Below are positions 16,826 through 25,555 of a DNA stretch of 64,000 bases, in pieces; position 1 is the first letter of the stretch; each line of letters opens with the position of its first letter. The position numbers and the translations under genes were made by a program. The stretch lies in assembly GCA_016861025.1 (NCBI GenBank), contig BOKO01000011.1, forward strand, positions 62,001 to 126,000, read 5' to 3'. This stretch comes from Chloroflexota bacterium. Its GTDB lineage: Bacteria > Chloroflexota > Anaerolineae > Caldilineales > Caldilineaceae. The notes beneath the pieces are model-generated. The model saw nothing but the letters and a program-made list of their open reading frames with translations. It made no database searches and was not told the DNA's origin.

Positions 16826-17452
16826 TCACGGCTCGACCACTTCGAGATTGTAGGTGAGGCTCTCGATCACCCAACAGCCCCCCTGTTTGACCAGCACCCA
16901 ACGGTCGCCGGCGGTCGCCACCTCATCGCCGATGCGCGTGGTGGCCGTCACTGTGGCGCGATCCCCCTCGATGGCAATCTCCAGGTCAGAAGGTGCGACT
17001 GCGGTCGGAGCGCCAGGAAAAACTGTGCGCACGTAACGATGACGGATTGCATCGACCCCACGCCAGAACTGATCGTCGTCGGTTCGCTCGGGCGTGTGCT
17101 TGGCGTCGGCCACATAACCTTCCTCGCTCCATAGCGCCATCAAGGCATCGATTTCCTGTGCAACGACCAGGCGTCCCTCGGCTGTGAGCACAGCTGTGAT
17201 CGCGGCGGCGTCGCTGCTATCTGTCACTAAATTCAGCCCACACGACCCTACCATAGACCGTTGTTGCGACTCATCACAAGCCGCCACCGCAAGCAGGGCG
17301 ATGAAAATCGACAAGATCAACAGGCCTGGAGGCCAATTCTTCCATCGACTGTCGTTGGGCAATGGACGCACAGCTCGCCTCGCATCGAAGTCAAGACGGC
17401 GCCAGGGCAAGCTCAGCCGGTTCACCGGCTCTACTGAAAAAGGCGCGCACAA
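16826..17452 (-). CDS. Lipoprotein with a SnoaL/NTF2-like domain
   Basis: The frame encodes up to 208 residues. A hydrophobic segment ends in the lipobox-like LLAVAAC at about residue 60, so the exported protein starts there; the remainder resembles the NTF2/SnoaL-like fold (IDALMALWSEEGYVADAK, DAIRHRYVRTVFPG, GDRWVLVKQGGCWVIESL). The true start is uncertain; upstream residues overlap the epsI-like gene by up to 62 bases, and a TTG near 17397 would give a more normal signal peptide. No function can be assigned. Confidence 0.55.
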   Translation of the reverse strand: MCAPFSVEPVNRLSLPWRRLDFDARRAVRPLPNDSRWKNWPPGLLILSIFIALLAVAACDESQQRSMVGSCGLNLVTDSSDAAAITAVLTAEGRLVVAQEIDALMALWSEEGYVADAKHTPERTDDDQFWRGVDAIRHRYVRTVFPGAPTAVAPSDLEIAIEGDRATVTATTRIGDEVATAGDRWVLVKQGGCWVIESLTYNLEVVEP

Positions 17453-18119
17453 ATTCTTCGTGCATCGCCAGCGTCTCCTCCAGCGTGCCGTAGCGTCCTG
17501 AAGTCAACTTGAAGAGCACAATCCCGTCAGCCTGGTGGCGTCTCGTGTCTGGAAAAAGGTAGAAGTAATAGACGACATGCTCAGCTGGCTGTTCGTAGCC
17601 GGGGATCTGCTTCTTGCCGTGCAGCCACAGCCCATAGATTTCACCGCCATCCGCCAGCTTTGTGGCATGTGAGCCGAGATCATACTGCCAGCCGTCAGCA
17701 TCGTAGCAGATGTCCGGCGCATGGAAGGGCTGTGAACTGCGTCCGCCAACCATGCTCAGCCAGATGGAGCGTCCGGCATCGTCGCTGTAGAGCCGTTGGA
17801 TATATTGTTCTGGCTCGAGGAGGATCAAGACTTCTTGATTGGTTTCAGGCACATCGACCCCCTGCCAGGCGCCGACGACGAGCGGCACGTCATTGAGATT
17901 GTGGTCAAGGTCGAAATGTGCTTTGGCAACGACGGCGCGCTCGCGCGGGGTGCGCTGCCAGAAATCCAGATCGGTGATGTAGACCAGTTCATCTGTGGTG
18001 GAAAGTCGTTGCGGCGCGCTGAAAGCTGCGAAAATCTGCGGCAAATAGACAAGCGCCAGCCCAGCCACCAACAGCACGACCAGCCCGACCGCACTCAGAA
18101 GCGAACGCGTCTGCATCAA
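17391..18119 (-). CDS. EpsI-family exosortase-associated protein
   Basis: A 242-residue protein with an N-terminal membrane anchor (VGLVVLLVAGLALVYLP) and a domain resembling EpsI/DUF3485, which is found fused to or next to exosortases. The conserved stretch is SQPFHAPDICYDADGW, with a His-Ala-Pro and a Cys, followed by a VVYYFYLFPDTRRHQ strand. It overlaps the exosortase stop by 4 bases (ATGA), so the two are translationally coupled. EpsI proteins act in exopolysaccharide or surface-protein export; the exact role is unknown. Confidence 0.75.
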   Translation of the reverse strand: MMQTRSLLSAVGLVVLLVAGLALVYLPQIFAAFSAPQRLSTTDELVYITDLDFWQRTPRERAVVAKAHFDLDHNLNDVPLVVGAWQGVDVPETNQEVLILLEPEQYIQRLYSDDAGRSIWLSMVGGRSSQPFHAPDICYDADGWQYDLGSHATKLADGGEIYGLWLHGKKQIPGYEQPAEHVVYYFYLFPDTRRHQADGIVLFKLTSGRYGTLEETLAMHEEFVRAFFSRAGEPAELALAPS

Positions 18120-18970
18120 ATGACCTCGGGGCGAAAAGAGCCAAAACGCAGCGCACGCGTCAGCGGCGCAATCAACGCCAGCACAGCAACAAAGAAGAGA
18201 ATCCCCGAATAGTCATGGTAGAAGCTGAAGCCTGCTTCGGCGCCCCACGCCCGCGCGACAAAGAGCAGCGTCGCCACGCGCAAGATATTGCCGATCAGCG
18301 CCAGGGGGAACGCCAGCCCCACCAGCAGAATGCGCGCCCACACAGGCCCGTCGAGGAGATAGGCGACCAGCACCAGCAGCGCCACCAGCGTGATCAGCGA
18401 GTTGACGCCGCTGCATTGCGCGCCGATGACCAGGTCGGCGTTGGGCAATGTAACGGCATTGCCCGAAATCGTCACATCCAGTCCCAGAAATTGCACGATT
18501 GCCCCAGAGCAATAACCGGTGAACAGCGCCAACGGCAGCGTGATGCGATCAAGCAGTGGAATCGGCACCATCAACGTAAGATAGGCGATCGGGAAAGCCA
18601 ATCGACGCGCTGCACCGCCGCCTGCAACCGCCCAAACGATCCCCGCCAACATGCCGATCATCGCAAAGGCAGCCAGATAGTAGGCGCGCTGTTGTAGGGC
18701 ATACACATAGAACGCCAGCGTAGCGCCAAAGAGCGCAACGCCGGCGAGGCTAGTCTGACCAGGCAGGTAGGTCAACATCTCGTCGTTGCGGAAACGCTGG
18801 ACAGCCAGAAACAAAGCCACCGGCAAAATCAGCAGCCCGTGACTGTAATATTCATTTGACATCCATTCGAACCAGAGCCACTGCCACACCGGCCATGTGA
18901 TGACTACATACCCCGCCATCGCCATCACTGGCAGCCAGAGGCTGCGCCATGAAATCTGCGCCATGTGCAT
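18116..18970 (-). CDS. Exosortase (Xrt family) membrane transpeptidase
   Basis: An integral membrane protein of 284 residues with about eight helices. The catalytic triad of the exosortase/archaeosortase family is visible: Cys186 in GAQCSGVNSL, Arg231 in IGNILRVATL and His252 in FYHDYSG. The EYYSHG motif near residue 41 is also typical. Exosortases process proteins bearing PEP-CTERM-like C-terminal signals. The start is an ATG at 18970 (another at 18964); no Shine-Dalgarno is obvious because the upstream gap is a heptad array. Followed by the epsI-like gene. Confidence 0.85.
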   Translation of the reverse strand: MHMAQISWRSLWLPVMAMAGYVVITWPVWQWLWFEWMSNEYYSHGLLILPVALFLAVQRFRNDEMLTYLPGQTSLAGVALFGATLAFYVYALQQRAYYLAAFAMIGMLAGIVWAVAGGGAARRLAFPIAYLTLMVPIPLLDRITLPLALFTGYCSGAIVQFLGLDVTISGNAVTLPNADLVIGAQCSGVNSLITLVALLVLVAYLLDGPVWARILLVGLAFPLALIGNILRVATLLFVARAWGAEAGFSFYHDYSGILFFVAVLALIAPLTRALRFGSFRPEVI

Positions 18971-18980
18971 CAAAGTTTTG

Positions 18981-19046
18981 GAGATTGGAGATTAGAGATT
19001 CGACAGTGCGCCTGCGTCTCAATCTCCAGTCTCCAATCTCCAATCT

Positions 19047-19047
<1 letters not shown>
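18981..19047. repeat. Inverted heptad-repeat array, GAGATTR family (locus 1)
   Basis: On the + strand three tandem 7-mers GAGATTG, GAGATTA, GAGATTC (18981-19001) face four copies CAATCTC, CAGTCTC, CAATCTC, CAATCTC (19020-19047) in the complementary orientation, with an 18-base spacer. The last base of the array is the last base of the tpiA stop codon region. The unit fills almost the whole gap between tpiA and the exosortase gene and can form a long hairpin. Confidence 0.85.
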
Positions 19048-19811
<764 letters not shown>

Positions 19812-19862
19812 CGTTTGTTGCTCCTTTTTACCAAAATTCCGCGTGAATCCGCTCGGTCCGCG

Positions 19863-20273
19863 TTATTCACGGTTGCTTTTCTTGCTTTCCTCGTCTGCTG
19901 CATCGGCTGCCGCAGGCTGGAGTGCGGCAGCTTCCGCTTCGGCAGTGCGTCGCTCCAGTTCGGCTGCATATTCTTCGGCGGTGAGCCAGCGCCCACCCTG
20001 GACTTCATGCTGCTTGATCTGTTTTTTGTTGTCCAACCAGAGCTGCACCTCGACCTGCCCAAAACAACGACCGGCGCCCGATGTATGCAGCACTTTGCGC
20101 ACATAGTAGCCAGCGCCTTCGTCCTCTGCCAGACTTAGTTCGTTCAACAGATCGATCTGCCCCGCAATCGGTTCACGGCAGCGGTGGTCGAGCACGTAGA
20201 TCGGTAGATAGCGGTCGCTGCCGCCCGGCGCCTTGCCAGTGAACGCAGCCATGATTTTCGAGAAAAAGCCCAT
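19863..20273 (-). CDS. Small conserved protein between pgk and tpiA
   Basis: A 136-residue protein, MGFFSKIMAAFTGKAPGG and onward. It has no signal peptide. The middle part reads DRYLPIYVLDHRCREPIAGQIDLLNELS and contains several charged and aromatic residues; the C-terminal 40 residues are alanine/glutamate-rich and likely helical (LTAEEYAAELERRTAEAEAAAL). Neither a fold nor a function was recognised. The start at 20273 is chosen because the upstream in-frame start runs through a strong hairpin (20310-20349). Its position suggests cotranscription with glycolytic genes. Confidence 0.7.
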   Translation of the reverse strand: MGFFSKIMAAFTGKAPGGSDRYLPIYVLDHRCREPIAGQIDLLNELSLAEDEGAGYYVRKVLHTSGAGRCFGQVEVQLWLDNKKQIKQHEVQGGRWLTAEEYAAELERRTAEAEAAALQPAAADAADEESKKSNRE

Positions 20274-20309
20274 GATGTAAAGTCCCCTTTGCAGGCTCAG
20301 CCGCCAACC

Positions 20310-20349
20310 GCACGTGGCCCACACATCTTTGATAATGTGAGCCACGTGC
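20310..20349. other. Hairpin between pgk and the small gene
   Basis: GCACGTGGC (20310-20318) is perfectly complementary to GCCACGTGC (20341-20349); inside, CACAT pairs with ATGTG around an 8-base loop. The stem is thus about 14 pairs with a small internal loop. It lies just downstream of the pgk stop on the - strand. There is no T-run on that strand. Confidence 0.55.
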
Positions 20350-20369
20350 GCTCGCCAGCCGCGCCAGCT

Positions 20370-21554
20370 CTACTCCTTGTCGTTCAACGCCGCCACGCCG
20401 GGTAGTTCGATGCCTTCCAAGAATTCCAGGCTGGCGCCGCCGCCTGTGCTGACATGTGACATTTTCGCCTCTAATCCGGCGTCGCGAATTGCGGCCGCAC
20501 TGTCGCCGCCGCCGATGATCGTTGTGGCGTCTTTCAGCCCGCCTAGAATTTCGGCGATGGCGAAGGTTCCTTGAGCAAATTTGGGAAACTCGAAGACGCC
20601 CATCGGGCCGTTCCAGACGACGGTCCTGGCGCCAGCCAGCCGGTTGGAGTAGTGTGCAATCGTCGCCGGCCCGATGTCGAGCGCCATCCACTCGTCTGGC
20701 ACTTCACCAACAGCCACCACTTTGTCGGCGGCGTCTGCGGCGAAGGCTTCGGCGATACGCAGGTCGACGGGAAGCTGGATCATCTCGCCGCCTTTTGCCA
20801 TCAACTCACGCGCTGTCTCCAACGAATCGGCTTCGACCAGGCTTTTGCCCATATTGACGCCCTGCGCCGCCAGGAATGTGTTCGCCATGCCGCCGCCGAT
20901 CAGGATCGCATCGACTTTGGTTAGCAGGTTGGAGATGACGCCGATCTTGTCGCTGATCTTGGCGCCGCCGAGAATCGCCACAAAGGGGCGCTCCGGGCTT
21001 TCAAGCGCCTTGCCCAGGAAAGCCAGCTCTTTCTCCATCAAAAAGCCAGCGACAGCCGGCATCAGCCTGGCGACGCCTTCGGTGCTGGCGTGGGCGCGGT
21101 GTGCGCTGCCAAACGCATCGTTGACATAAACATCGCCCAGTTTTGCCAACTCGGCTGCCATGCCTGGATCGTTTTTCGTTTCGCGCTTGTCGAAGCGAGT
21201 GTTTTCGAGCACAAGCACCTCGCCTGGCTTCAGCGCAGCGGCGGCGGCCTCCGCCTCTGCTCCGGTGGTCTGTCCAACAAAGTGCACCGGCGCAGAGATC
21301 AGCGTCGCCAGATGATCGGCGGTCACTTTCATACTGTACTTTGGGTCGGGCCCATCTTTGGGGCGACCGAGATGGCTCATCAGGATGACGGCTGCACCGT
21401 GATCGAGCAGATATTGAATTGTCGGCAGTGCGGCGCGAATGCGCGCATCGTCGGTGATGGCGCCGGTCGCCTTATCCTGCGGTACATTGAAATCGACGCG
21501 CACCAGAGCTTTTTTGCCCTGCCAGTCCACATCTTTGATCGTTTTCTTATTCAT
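20370..21554 (-). CDS. pgk: Phosphoglycerate kinase
   Basis: Transfers phosphate from 1,3-bisphosphoglycerate to ADP. The 394-residue protein starts MNKKTIKDVDWQGKKALVRVDFNVP, with ILMSHLGRPKDG, the FVAILGGAKISDKIGV core and the nucleotide loop IIGGGDSAAAIRDAG at the C terminus. I chose the ATG at 21554; an upstream in-frame start at 21596 would lie in a hairpin. AAAGGG precedes it. It sits between gap and the small gene in the gap-pgk-tpiA order common in bacteria. Confidence 0.97.
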   Translation of the reverse strand: MNKKTIKDVDWQGKKALVRVDFNVPQDKATGAITDDARIRAALPTIQYLLDHGAAVILMSHLGRPKDGPDPKYSMKVTADHLATLISAPVHFVGQTTGAEAEAAAAALKPGEVLVLENTRFDKRETKNDPGMAAELAKLGDVYVNDAFGSAHRAHASTEGVARLMPAVAGFLMEKELAFLGKALESPERPFVAILGGAKISDKIGVISNLLTKVDAILIGGGMANTFLAAQGVNMGKSLVEADSLETARELMAKGGEMIQLPVDLRIAEAFAADAADKVVAVGEVPDEWMALDIGPATIAHYSNRLAGARTVVWNGPMGVFEFPKFAQGTFAIAEILGGLKDATTIIGGGDSAAAIRDAGLEAKMSHVSTGGGASLEFLEGIELPGVAALNDKE

Positions 21555-21583
21555 GGGTCTTGCCCTTTCAAGCGTCCAAAGCA

Positions 21584-21620
21584 AAACGTGGCGCACAGTC
21601 TGTCACTGCGCGCCACGTTT
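21584..21620 (-). other. Hairpin upstream of pgk, possible attenuator
   Basis: AAACGTGGCGC (21584-21594) and GCGCCACGTTT (21610-21620) form a perfect 11-bp stem with a 15-base loop. On the - strand the stem is followed by TTTGC at 21581 onward, so it resembles a weak terminator between gap and pgk. It shares the ACGTGGC core with the hairpin behind pgk (20310-20349). Confidence 0.5.
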
Positions 21621-21678
21621 CAGAACCTATTGGAATCGAGGATTGTGGGATCGAGAGACTGAGAAATCAAAGAATTAG

Positions 21679-21769
21679 GCGATTGGAGAGTAGAGACTGG
21701 AGATTGTCGCCGCCGCAATTCATACAATCGCATAGTTGTCCAATCTCCTGATCTCCACCACCCAATCTC
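21679..21769. repeat. Degenerate inverted heptad array, GAGATTR family (locus 2)
   Basis: The gap between gap and pgk holds GCGATTG, GAGAGTA, GAGACTG, GAGATTG in tandem (21679-21706) and, after 34 bases, CAATCTC (21741-21747), a TGATCTC-like copy and CAATCTC (21763-21769). Further degenerate copies such as GAGACTG at 21654-21660 precede it. The copies are more decayed than at 18981 or 32348 but follow the same layout and lie just beyond the gap stop codon. Confidence 0.65.
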
Positions 21770-21775
21770 TGCTCT

Positions 21776-22786
21776 TTAGACGCCCTTCTTCGCCATGAAG
21801 TCGATCAGATCGGCAACGCGTGAGCTGTAGCCCCACTCATTGTCATACCAGGTCACGACCTTGACCATTTTGCCGTAAACATTGGTGAATTCGTAGTCGA
21901 CCGAGCTGCTGAAGGGGCTGCCCTTGAAGTCGATGCTCACCAGCGGCTCGCGCACGACCTGCAGAATGCCCTTCATGGGGCCTGCGGCTGCGGCGTCGAA
22001 GGCGGCAAACAGCTCATCCTTTGTGACCTCTTTGTCGACGACGGCGGTGAAGTCGACGACAGAAACCGTCGAAGTCGGCACGCGCATGGCGTACCCGTCA
22101 AACTTCCCCTTGAGTTCCGGGATGACCAGAGCCACAGCCTTGGCGGCGCCGGTGGTCGTCGGAATGATGCTCATGGCGGCGGCGCGAGCGCGGCGCAGGT
22201 CCTTGTGCACAAGGTCGAGGATGCGTTGGTCATTTGTGTAGGCGTGCACTGTCGTCATCAGCGCCTGCTGGATGCCGGCCAGGTCGTTGAGCACTTTAGC
22301 CGCCGGCGCCAGGCAGTTGGTGGTGCAGCTGGCGTTGCTGATGATATGGTGTGCAGCGGGATCGTACTTATCATCGTTAACGCCAAGCACGAGGGTCAGG
22401 TCTTCGCCCTTGGCCGGCGCGCTGATGATCACCTTCTTTGCGCCGGCCTGTACGTGCAGGCTCGCCTTTTCGCGCGAGGTGAAGATGCCGGTGCTCTCGA
22501 CGACGATATCGACGCCCAAGTCTCCCCACGGCAATTTGCTCGGGTCTTTCTCCGCCAGCACCTTGATGCGATCGCCGTCGATGACAAGATCGCCGTCCAC
22601 CACCTCGACGCTGCCGGGGAAAGCGCCGTAGTTGCTATCGTACTTGAAGAGGTGGGCATTGGTTGCTGTGTCGCTGAGGTCATTGACCGCCACCAGATCG
22701 AACTTGCCGCGATAGTTCTCGAAAAGCGCCTTAGTGACCTGGCGCCCGATGCGGCCAAACCCATTGATCGCTACTTTCACAGCCAT
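21776..22786 (-). CDS. gap: Glyceraldehyde-3-phosphate dehydrogenase, type I
   Basis: Oxidises glyceraldehyde 3-phosphate with NAD and phosphate. The 336-residue protein begins MAVKVAINGFGRIGRQV (Rossmann fold); the catalytic cysteine is Cys154 in SNASCTTNCLAP, and the conserved WYDNEWGYSSR appears near the C terminus. AAGGAG lies 7 bases before the ATG. It starts the gap-pgk-small protein-tpiA unit. A possible promoter lies at 22870-22898 on this strand. Confidence 0.97.
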   Translation of the reverse strand: MAVKVAINGFGRIGRQVTKALFENYRGKFDLVAVNDLSDTATNAHLFKYDSNYGAFPGSVEVVDGDLVIDGDRIKVLAEKDPSKLPWGDLGVDIVVESTGIFTSREKASLHVQAGAKKVIISAPAKGEDLTLVLGVNDDKYDPAAHHIISNASCTTNCLAPAAKVLNDLAGIQQALMTTVHAYTNDQRILDLVHKDLRRARAAAMSIIPTTTGAAKAVALVIPELKGKFDGYAMRVPTSTVSVVDFTAVVDKEVTKDELFAAFDAAAAGPMKGILQVVREPLVSIDFKGSPFSSSVDYEFTNVYGKMVKVVTWYDNEWGYSSRVADLIDFMAKKGV

Positions 22787-22869
22787 TTGAATCTCTCCTT
22801 AGTTTTGGTAAAAACGAATTTCTATCATCGACTCACATGAGGAGTTTCCATTGTGACGACTACGTGTCT

Positions 22870-22898
22870 ATCTTACCATTACTCCTACAAATTGTGTA
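22870..22898 (-). promoter_or_regulatory. Possible promoter for gap
   Basis: On the - strand TACACA (22898-22893) and TAAGAT (22875-22870) are 17 bases apart and each match 4/6 of the sigma-70 consensus. The predicted transcript would start about 75 bases before the gap ATG. The match is modest and was found by eye. Confidence 0.35.
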
Positions 22899-22900
22899 GT

Positions 22901-24259
22901 TTACACTTTGGGTGATTTTGCACTGAGTTGATAGTAGATCTCCATCAGCCGCGCGGCCAGTTTTTTGGGATCGTGACGCCAGGGGCGTTCGGCGTCGACC
23001 ACGTCGCCGACAAAGATGCGGAAATCTCCGTCGTCCTGAGTATCGGGCAGTGCAACCCAGCGCGCGTTGTGAGCCGGTCGAGTCTCCGGGTTGTAATTGC
23101 TGTTTGCCAGCGCCATCGTGAACGCATCGCCAGCATGTTGGCGCAGCTTGACCATGTGGTCGAGCACGGTGTAATTGTCGGTTTCGCCGGGTTGGGTCGC
23201 TACGTTGCAAATGTAGATGCGCACGGCCGACGACGCGCTGATCGCATCGCGGATTGATTCGACCAGCAGGTTTGGCAATACGCTCGTGTAAAAACTACCG
23301 GGGCCGGCGACGATCAAGTCGGCCTGTAAGATGGCGCGAATGGCTTCGGGATAGGCGCGAGCGTGGGCGGGTTGCAGATAAACGCGCTCGATCTGGCCGG
23401 CGGCTTTGGGCACGGTGCTTTCGCCCTGCACGGTGAGCCATTCGGTGCGCCCGTCTTCGGTGGTGCGCCTGATTTCAGCGCAGAGCGTGACATTTTCCAG
23501 TGTGCTGGGCAAGATGCGCCCGCGCACCGCCAAAACCCGACTGCTTGCTGCGATTCCGCTTTCAAAACTGCCGGTGATTGCCGCCATTGTTGTAATAAAG
23601 AGGTTGCCAAAGCTATGACCGGCCAGCTCGCTGTGTTGCACGTCGCCGCCAGAGACGTCATGCTCGGCAAAACGATATTGAAAGAGGCGTTTCATCAAGC
23701 CTTCGTCATCGCTGAGCGCAGCGATATTGTTGCGAAAGTCCCCTGGTGGCAGCACGCCGGTCTGCTGGCGCAACCGCCCGCTGCTGCCGCCGTCGTCGGC
23801 GACGGTGACAATGGCAGTGATATTGTCGGTGTATTCGCGCAGTCCGCGCAGCAACTGCGGCATACCGGTTCCGCCGCCGATTGCCACGATGCGCGGCCCA
23901 TTGCGACGCTGTTGGCGACGCATAAACGCCTGCAGCGCCGCCCGATTTTCTGGTGCCTGCAAGCCGGGCCAGATTTCACGCACGATCAACTGATGAAGCC
24001 GCAGCGCGCCAATGCCGCCGATCAACAGCCCCAAAATCACCAGCAATAGCGCACGCAGCCAGTCGGGGAGAAAGTCGAGCAAAAGCAGGTGAAGCGGGCC
24101 GTTGGCAATCACAAGCAACAACAACAGCGCCATCCCCAGGCTGGTCAAAAAAATGCCAAGCAACGCCGCAGCCAGCCATCGTTTGACGCCAATGCCTGGA
24201 CGCAAGAAGAACAGCCAGGCGCGCGCTGAGTCTGTCGGTTGTGAGGAGCGATCTCTCAT
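22901..24259 (-). CDS. YvcK/CofD-like protein with N-terminal membrane segments
   Basis: A 452-residue protein. Residues about 25-100 contain two to three hydrophobic segments (WLAAALLGIFLTSLGMALLLLLV and LRALLLVILGLLIGGIGAL); from residue 118 it shows the YvcK/UPF0052 fold: RIVAIGGGTGMPQLLRGLREY, AIVTVADDGGSSGRLR, GDFRNNIAAL and ADLIVAGPGSFYTSVLPNLLV. Bacillus YvcK binds UDP-sugars and is needed for gluconeogenic growth and cell shape. The ATG directly abuts the T-run of a terminator hairpin, so there is no Shine-Dalgarno. Confidence 0.85.
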   Translation of the reverse strand: MRDRSSQPTDSARAWLFFLRPGIGVKRWLAAALLGIFLTSLGMALLLLLVIANGPLHLLLLDFLPDWLRALLLVILGLLIGGIGALRLHQLIVREIWPGLQAPENRAALQAFMRRQQRRNGPRIVAIGGGTGMPQLLRGLREYTDNITAIVTVADDGGSSGRLRQQTGVLPPGDFRNNIAALSDDEGLMKRLFQYRFAEHDVSGGDVQHSELAGHSFGNLFITTMAAITGSFESGIAASSRVLAVRGRILPSTLENVTLCAEIRRTTEDGRTEWLTVQGESTVPKAAGQIERVYLQPAHARAYPEAIRAILQADLIVAGPGSFYTSVLPNLLVESIRDAISASSAVRIYICNVATQPGETDNYTVLDHMVKLRQHAGDAFTMALANSNYNPETRPAHNARWVALPDTQDDGDFRIFVGDVVDAERPWRHDPKKLAARLMEIYYQLSAKSPKV

Positions 24260-24323
24260 AAAAAAATCAAAAGTCCCCGATGCGCCACGGCAACCTCTGC
24301 CTTGTGCGACGCAGCGGGGACTT
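24260..24323 (-). terminator. Terminator abutting the yvcK-like start codon
   Basis: On the - strand AAGTCCCC (24323-24316) pairs with GGGGACTT (24278-24271), with a further branched inner structure, followed by a T-rich tract TTGATTTTTTT that ends at 24260, one base before the ATG of the yvcK-like gene. It is the second of two tandem terminators behind the gene at 24458-25306. Confidence 0.7.
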
Positions 24324-24363
24324 CCTATCGAATTCTCAACGCAACTCCGAACTGGCCGGCGCT

Positions 24364-24423
24364 AAAAACCAGGAATGCTCTCCCCTGCACCTCGAAGAGC
24401 AGGTGCGCCAAGAGAATCCCTGG
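24364..24423 (-). terminator. Terminator of the coiled-coil membrane protein gene
   Basis: On the - strand nested stems CCAGG/CCTGG, CTCT/AGAG and GCACCT/AGGTGC span 24423-24369 and are followed by five T (24368-24364). It lies 35 bases after the stop at 24458 and is the first of a tandem pair of terminators. Confidence 0.65.
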
Positions 24424-24457
24424 CTTGTAGCCAAGTCCATCGGACGATGGAATCAAG

Positions 24458-25306
24458 TCAGTCAGCCATTGGCACGTACAGAATCTGTCCCTGGGTTGCG
24501 CCCGCAGTTACGGTGACGACCACCTCTTCGCTCAACGTCGCGAAGCCGGCTGTATCGGCGATGGCGAATGTGTATGCGCCAGGAGTCAACCCATCGACCA
24601 GAACGCCTGCATCGCCCGATGTGAACTCGCCGATCTGGTTGCCGCTTGCATCGATTACGTTGAGCTTGACGCCAACGAGGTTGACTTCTGACAAATCCAT
24701 CACGCCGTTGCCGTTGTTGTCGGCGAAGAAAAGCACTGCGACTGTGTCCGGCGGCACATTCGGGTCGCTCACAACCGTCGGCGCGGTCGCAATTGCGCGT
24801 GTGGTTGCGTTGGGCGCAGTGTTCCCTTCAAGCTTGCGCACCGCAATCAACGCCTGGTCGAGCGCACCGACGAAGGCGTCGAAGCGATCGCCGGTGACAG
24901 CCAGTGCATTCACAGCGTTCTGCAAGCTGCTGAGCGCCTCAGATTGACTGTCAAGCTGCTTCATTGTCAGGTCCACCTGGTTGCGAGCGCTTGCCAGTTC
25001 GCCGCGCACTTCGTTCACCTGACTGGCGACGAGATCGACGTTTTGACTGACCGCGCCCACATTTTCGCTGACGCGCGCCAGATTTGCTTCCATGACTGCC
25101 ATGCGTTCCGGGCGAGTGAAATTAAGTGTGCCGCCGTTGATAATCGCCAGCACCAGCAGCGTCGCCAACATGCCCAACACAGCGCCGCCGATGGCGGCGA
25201 AGAACATCGACAACGAATCTTGCGACGCAGCTTTATATTCTAATTCGGGCGCAACTGCCTTTCGCTCGCTGTTCTTCAAATCAAGGGATTCGTTTTGTAC
25301 ACTCAT
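24458..25306 (-). CDS. Membrane-anchored coiled-coil protein with SdrD_B-like domain
   Basis: A 282-residue protein with one membrane helix at about residues 34-58 (MFFAAIGGAVLGMLATLLVLAII). Residues 65-140 are a coiled coil (VSENVGAVSQNVDLVASQVNEV and on). The C-terminal ~95 residues resemble a SdrD_B-like Ig domain with a calcium-loop pattern (FFADNNGNGVMDLSE) ending in a VTVTAGATQGQILYVP strand. The domain is probably outside the cell. No enzymatic role was recognised. It is followed by two terminators and starts in a divergent intergenic region. Confidence 0.65.
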   Translation of the reverse strand: MSVQNESLDLKNSERKAVAPELEYKAASQDSLSMFFAAIGGAVLGMLATLLVLAIINGGTLNFTRPERMAVMEANLARVSENVGAVSQNVDLVASQVNEVRGELASARNQVDLTMKQLDSQSEALSSLQNAVNALAVTGDRFDAFVGALDQALIAVRKLEGNTAPNATTRAIATAPTVVSDPNVPPDTVAVLFFADNNGNGVMDLSEVNLVGVKLNVIDASGNQIGEFTSGDAGVLVDGLTPGAYTFAIADTAGFATLSEEVVVTVTAGATQGQILYVPMAD

Positions 25307-25555
25307 GATGCTCCTTCAAGGTATCAATCTCTCGTTGCCGATCATCAGCCAGTGAACTGTGCAACATTATCGAAATACATGCGGCTGAGAAGAACTCTGT
25401 TTCGTTCCACCATTGGTGTGCAATAATAGGTTGCAGACATCGCATTGTTGAGAAAATAGCCGCAAGGCTGACGATGTCTCTCAACAGTTGGATGGAGCCG
25501 GTGCAAAGAACAAAGTTATTTCCGCATCGCTCATCTAGTTTACCGGCACGCTGCA
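25307..25555. other. Divergent intergenic region
   Basis: A 249-base gap between divergently transcribed genes (24458-25306 on - and 25556 onward on +). It must contain both promoters but no element stands out clearly. No repeat, hairpin or small gene was recognised. Confidence 0.4.
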
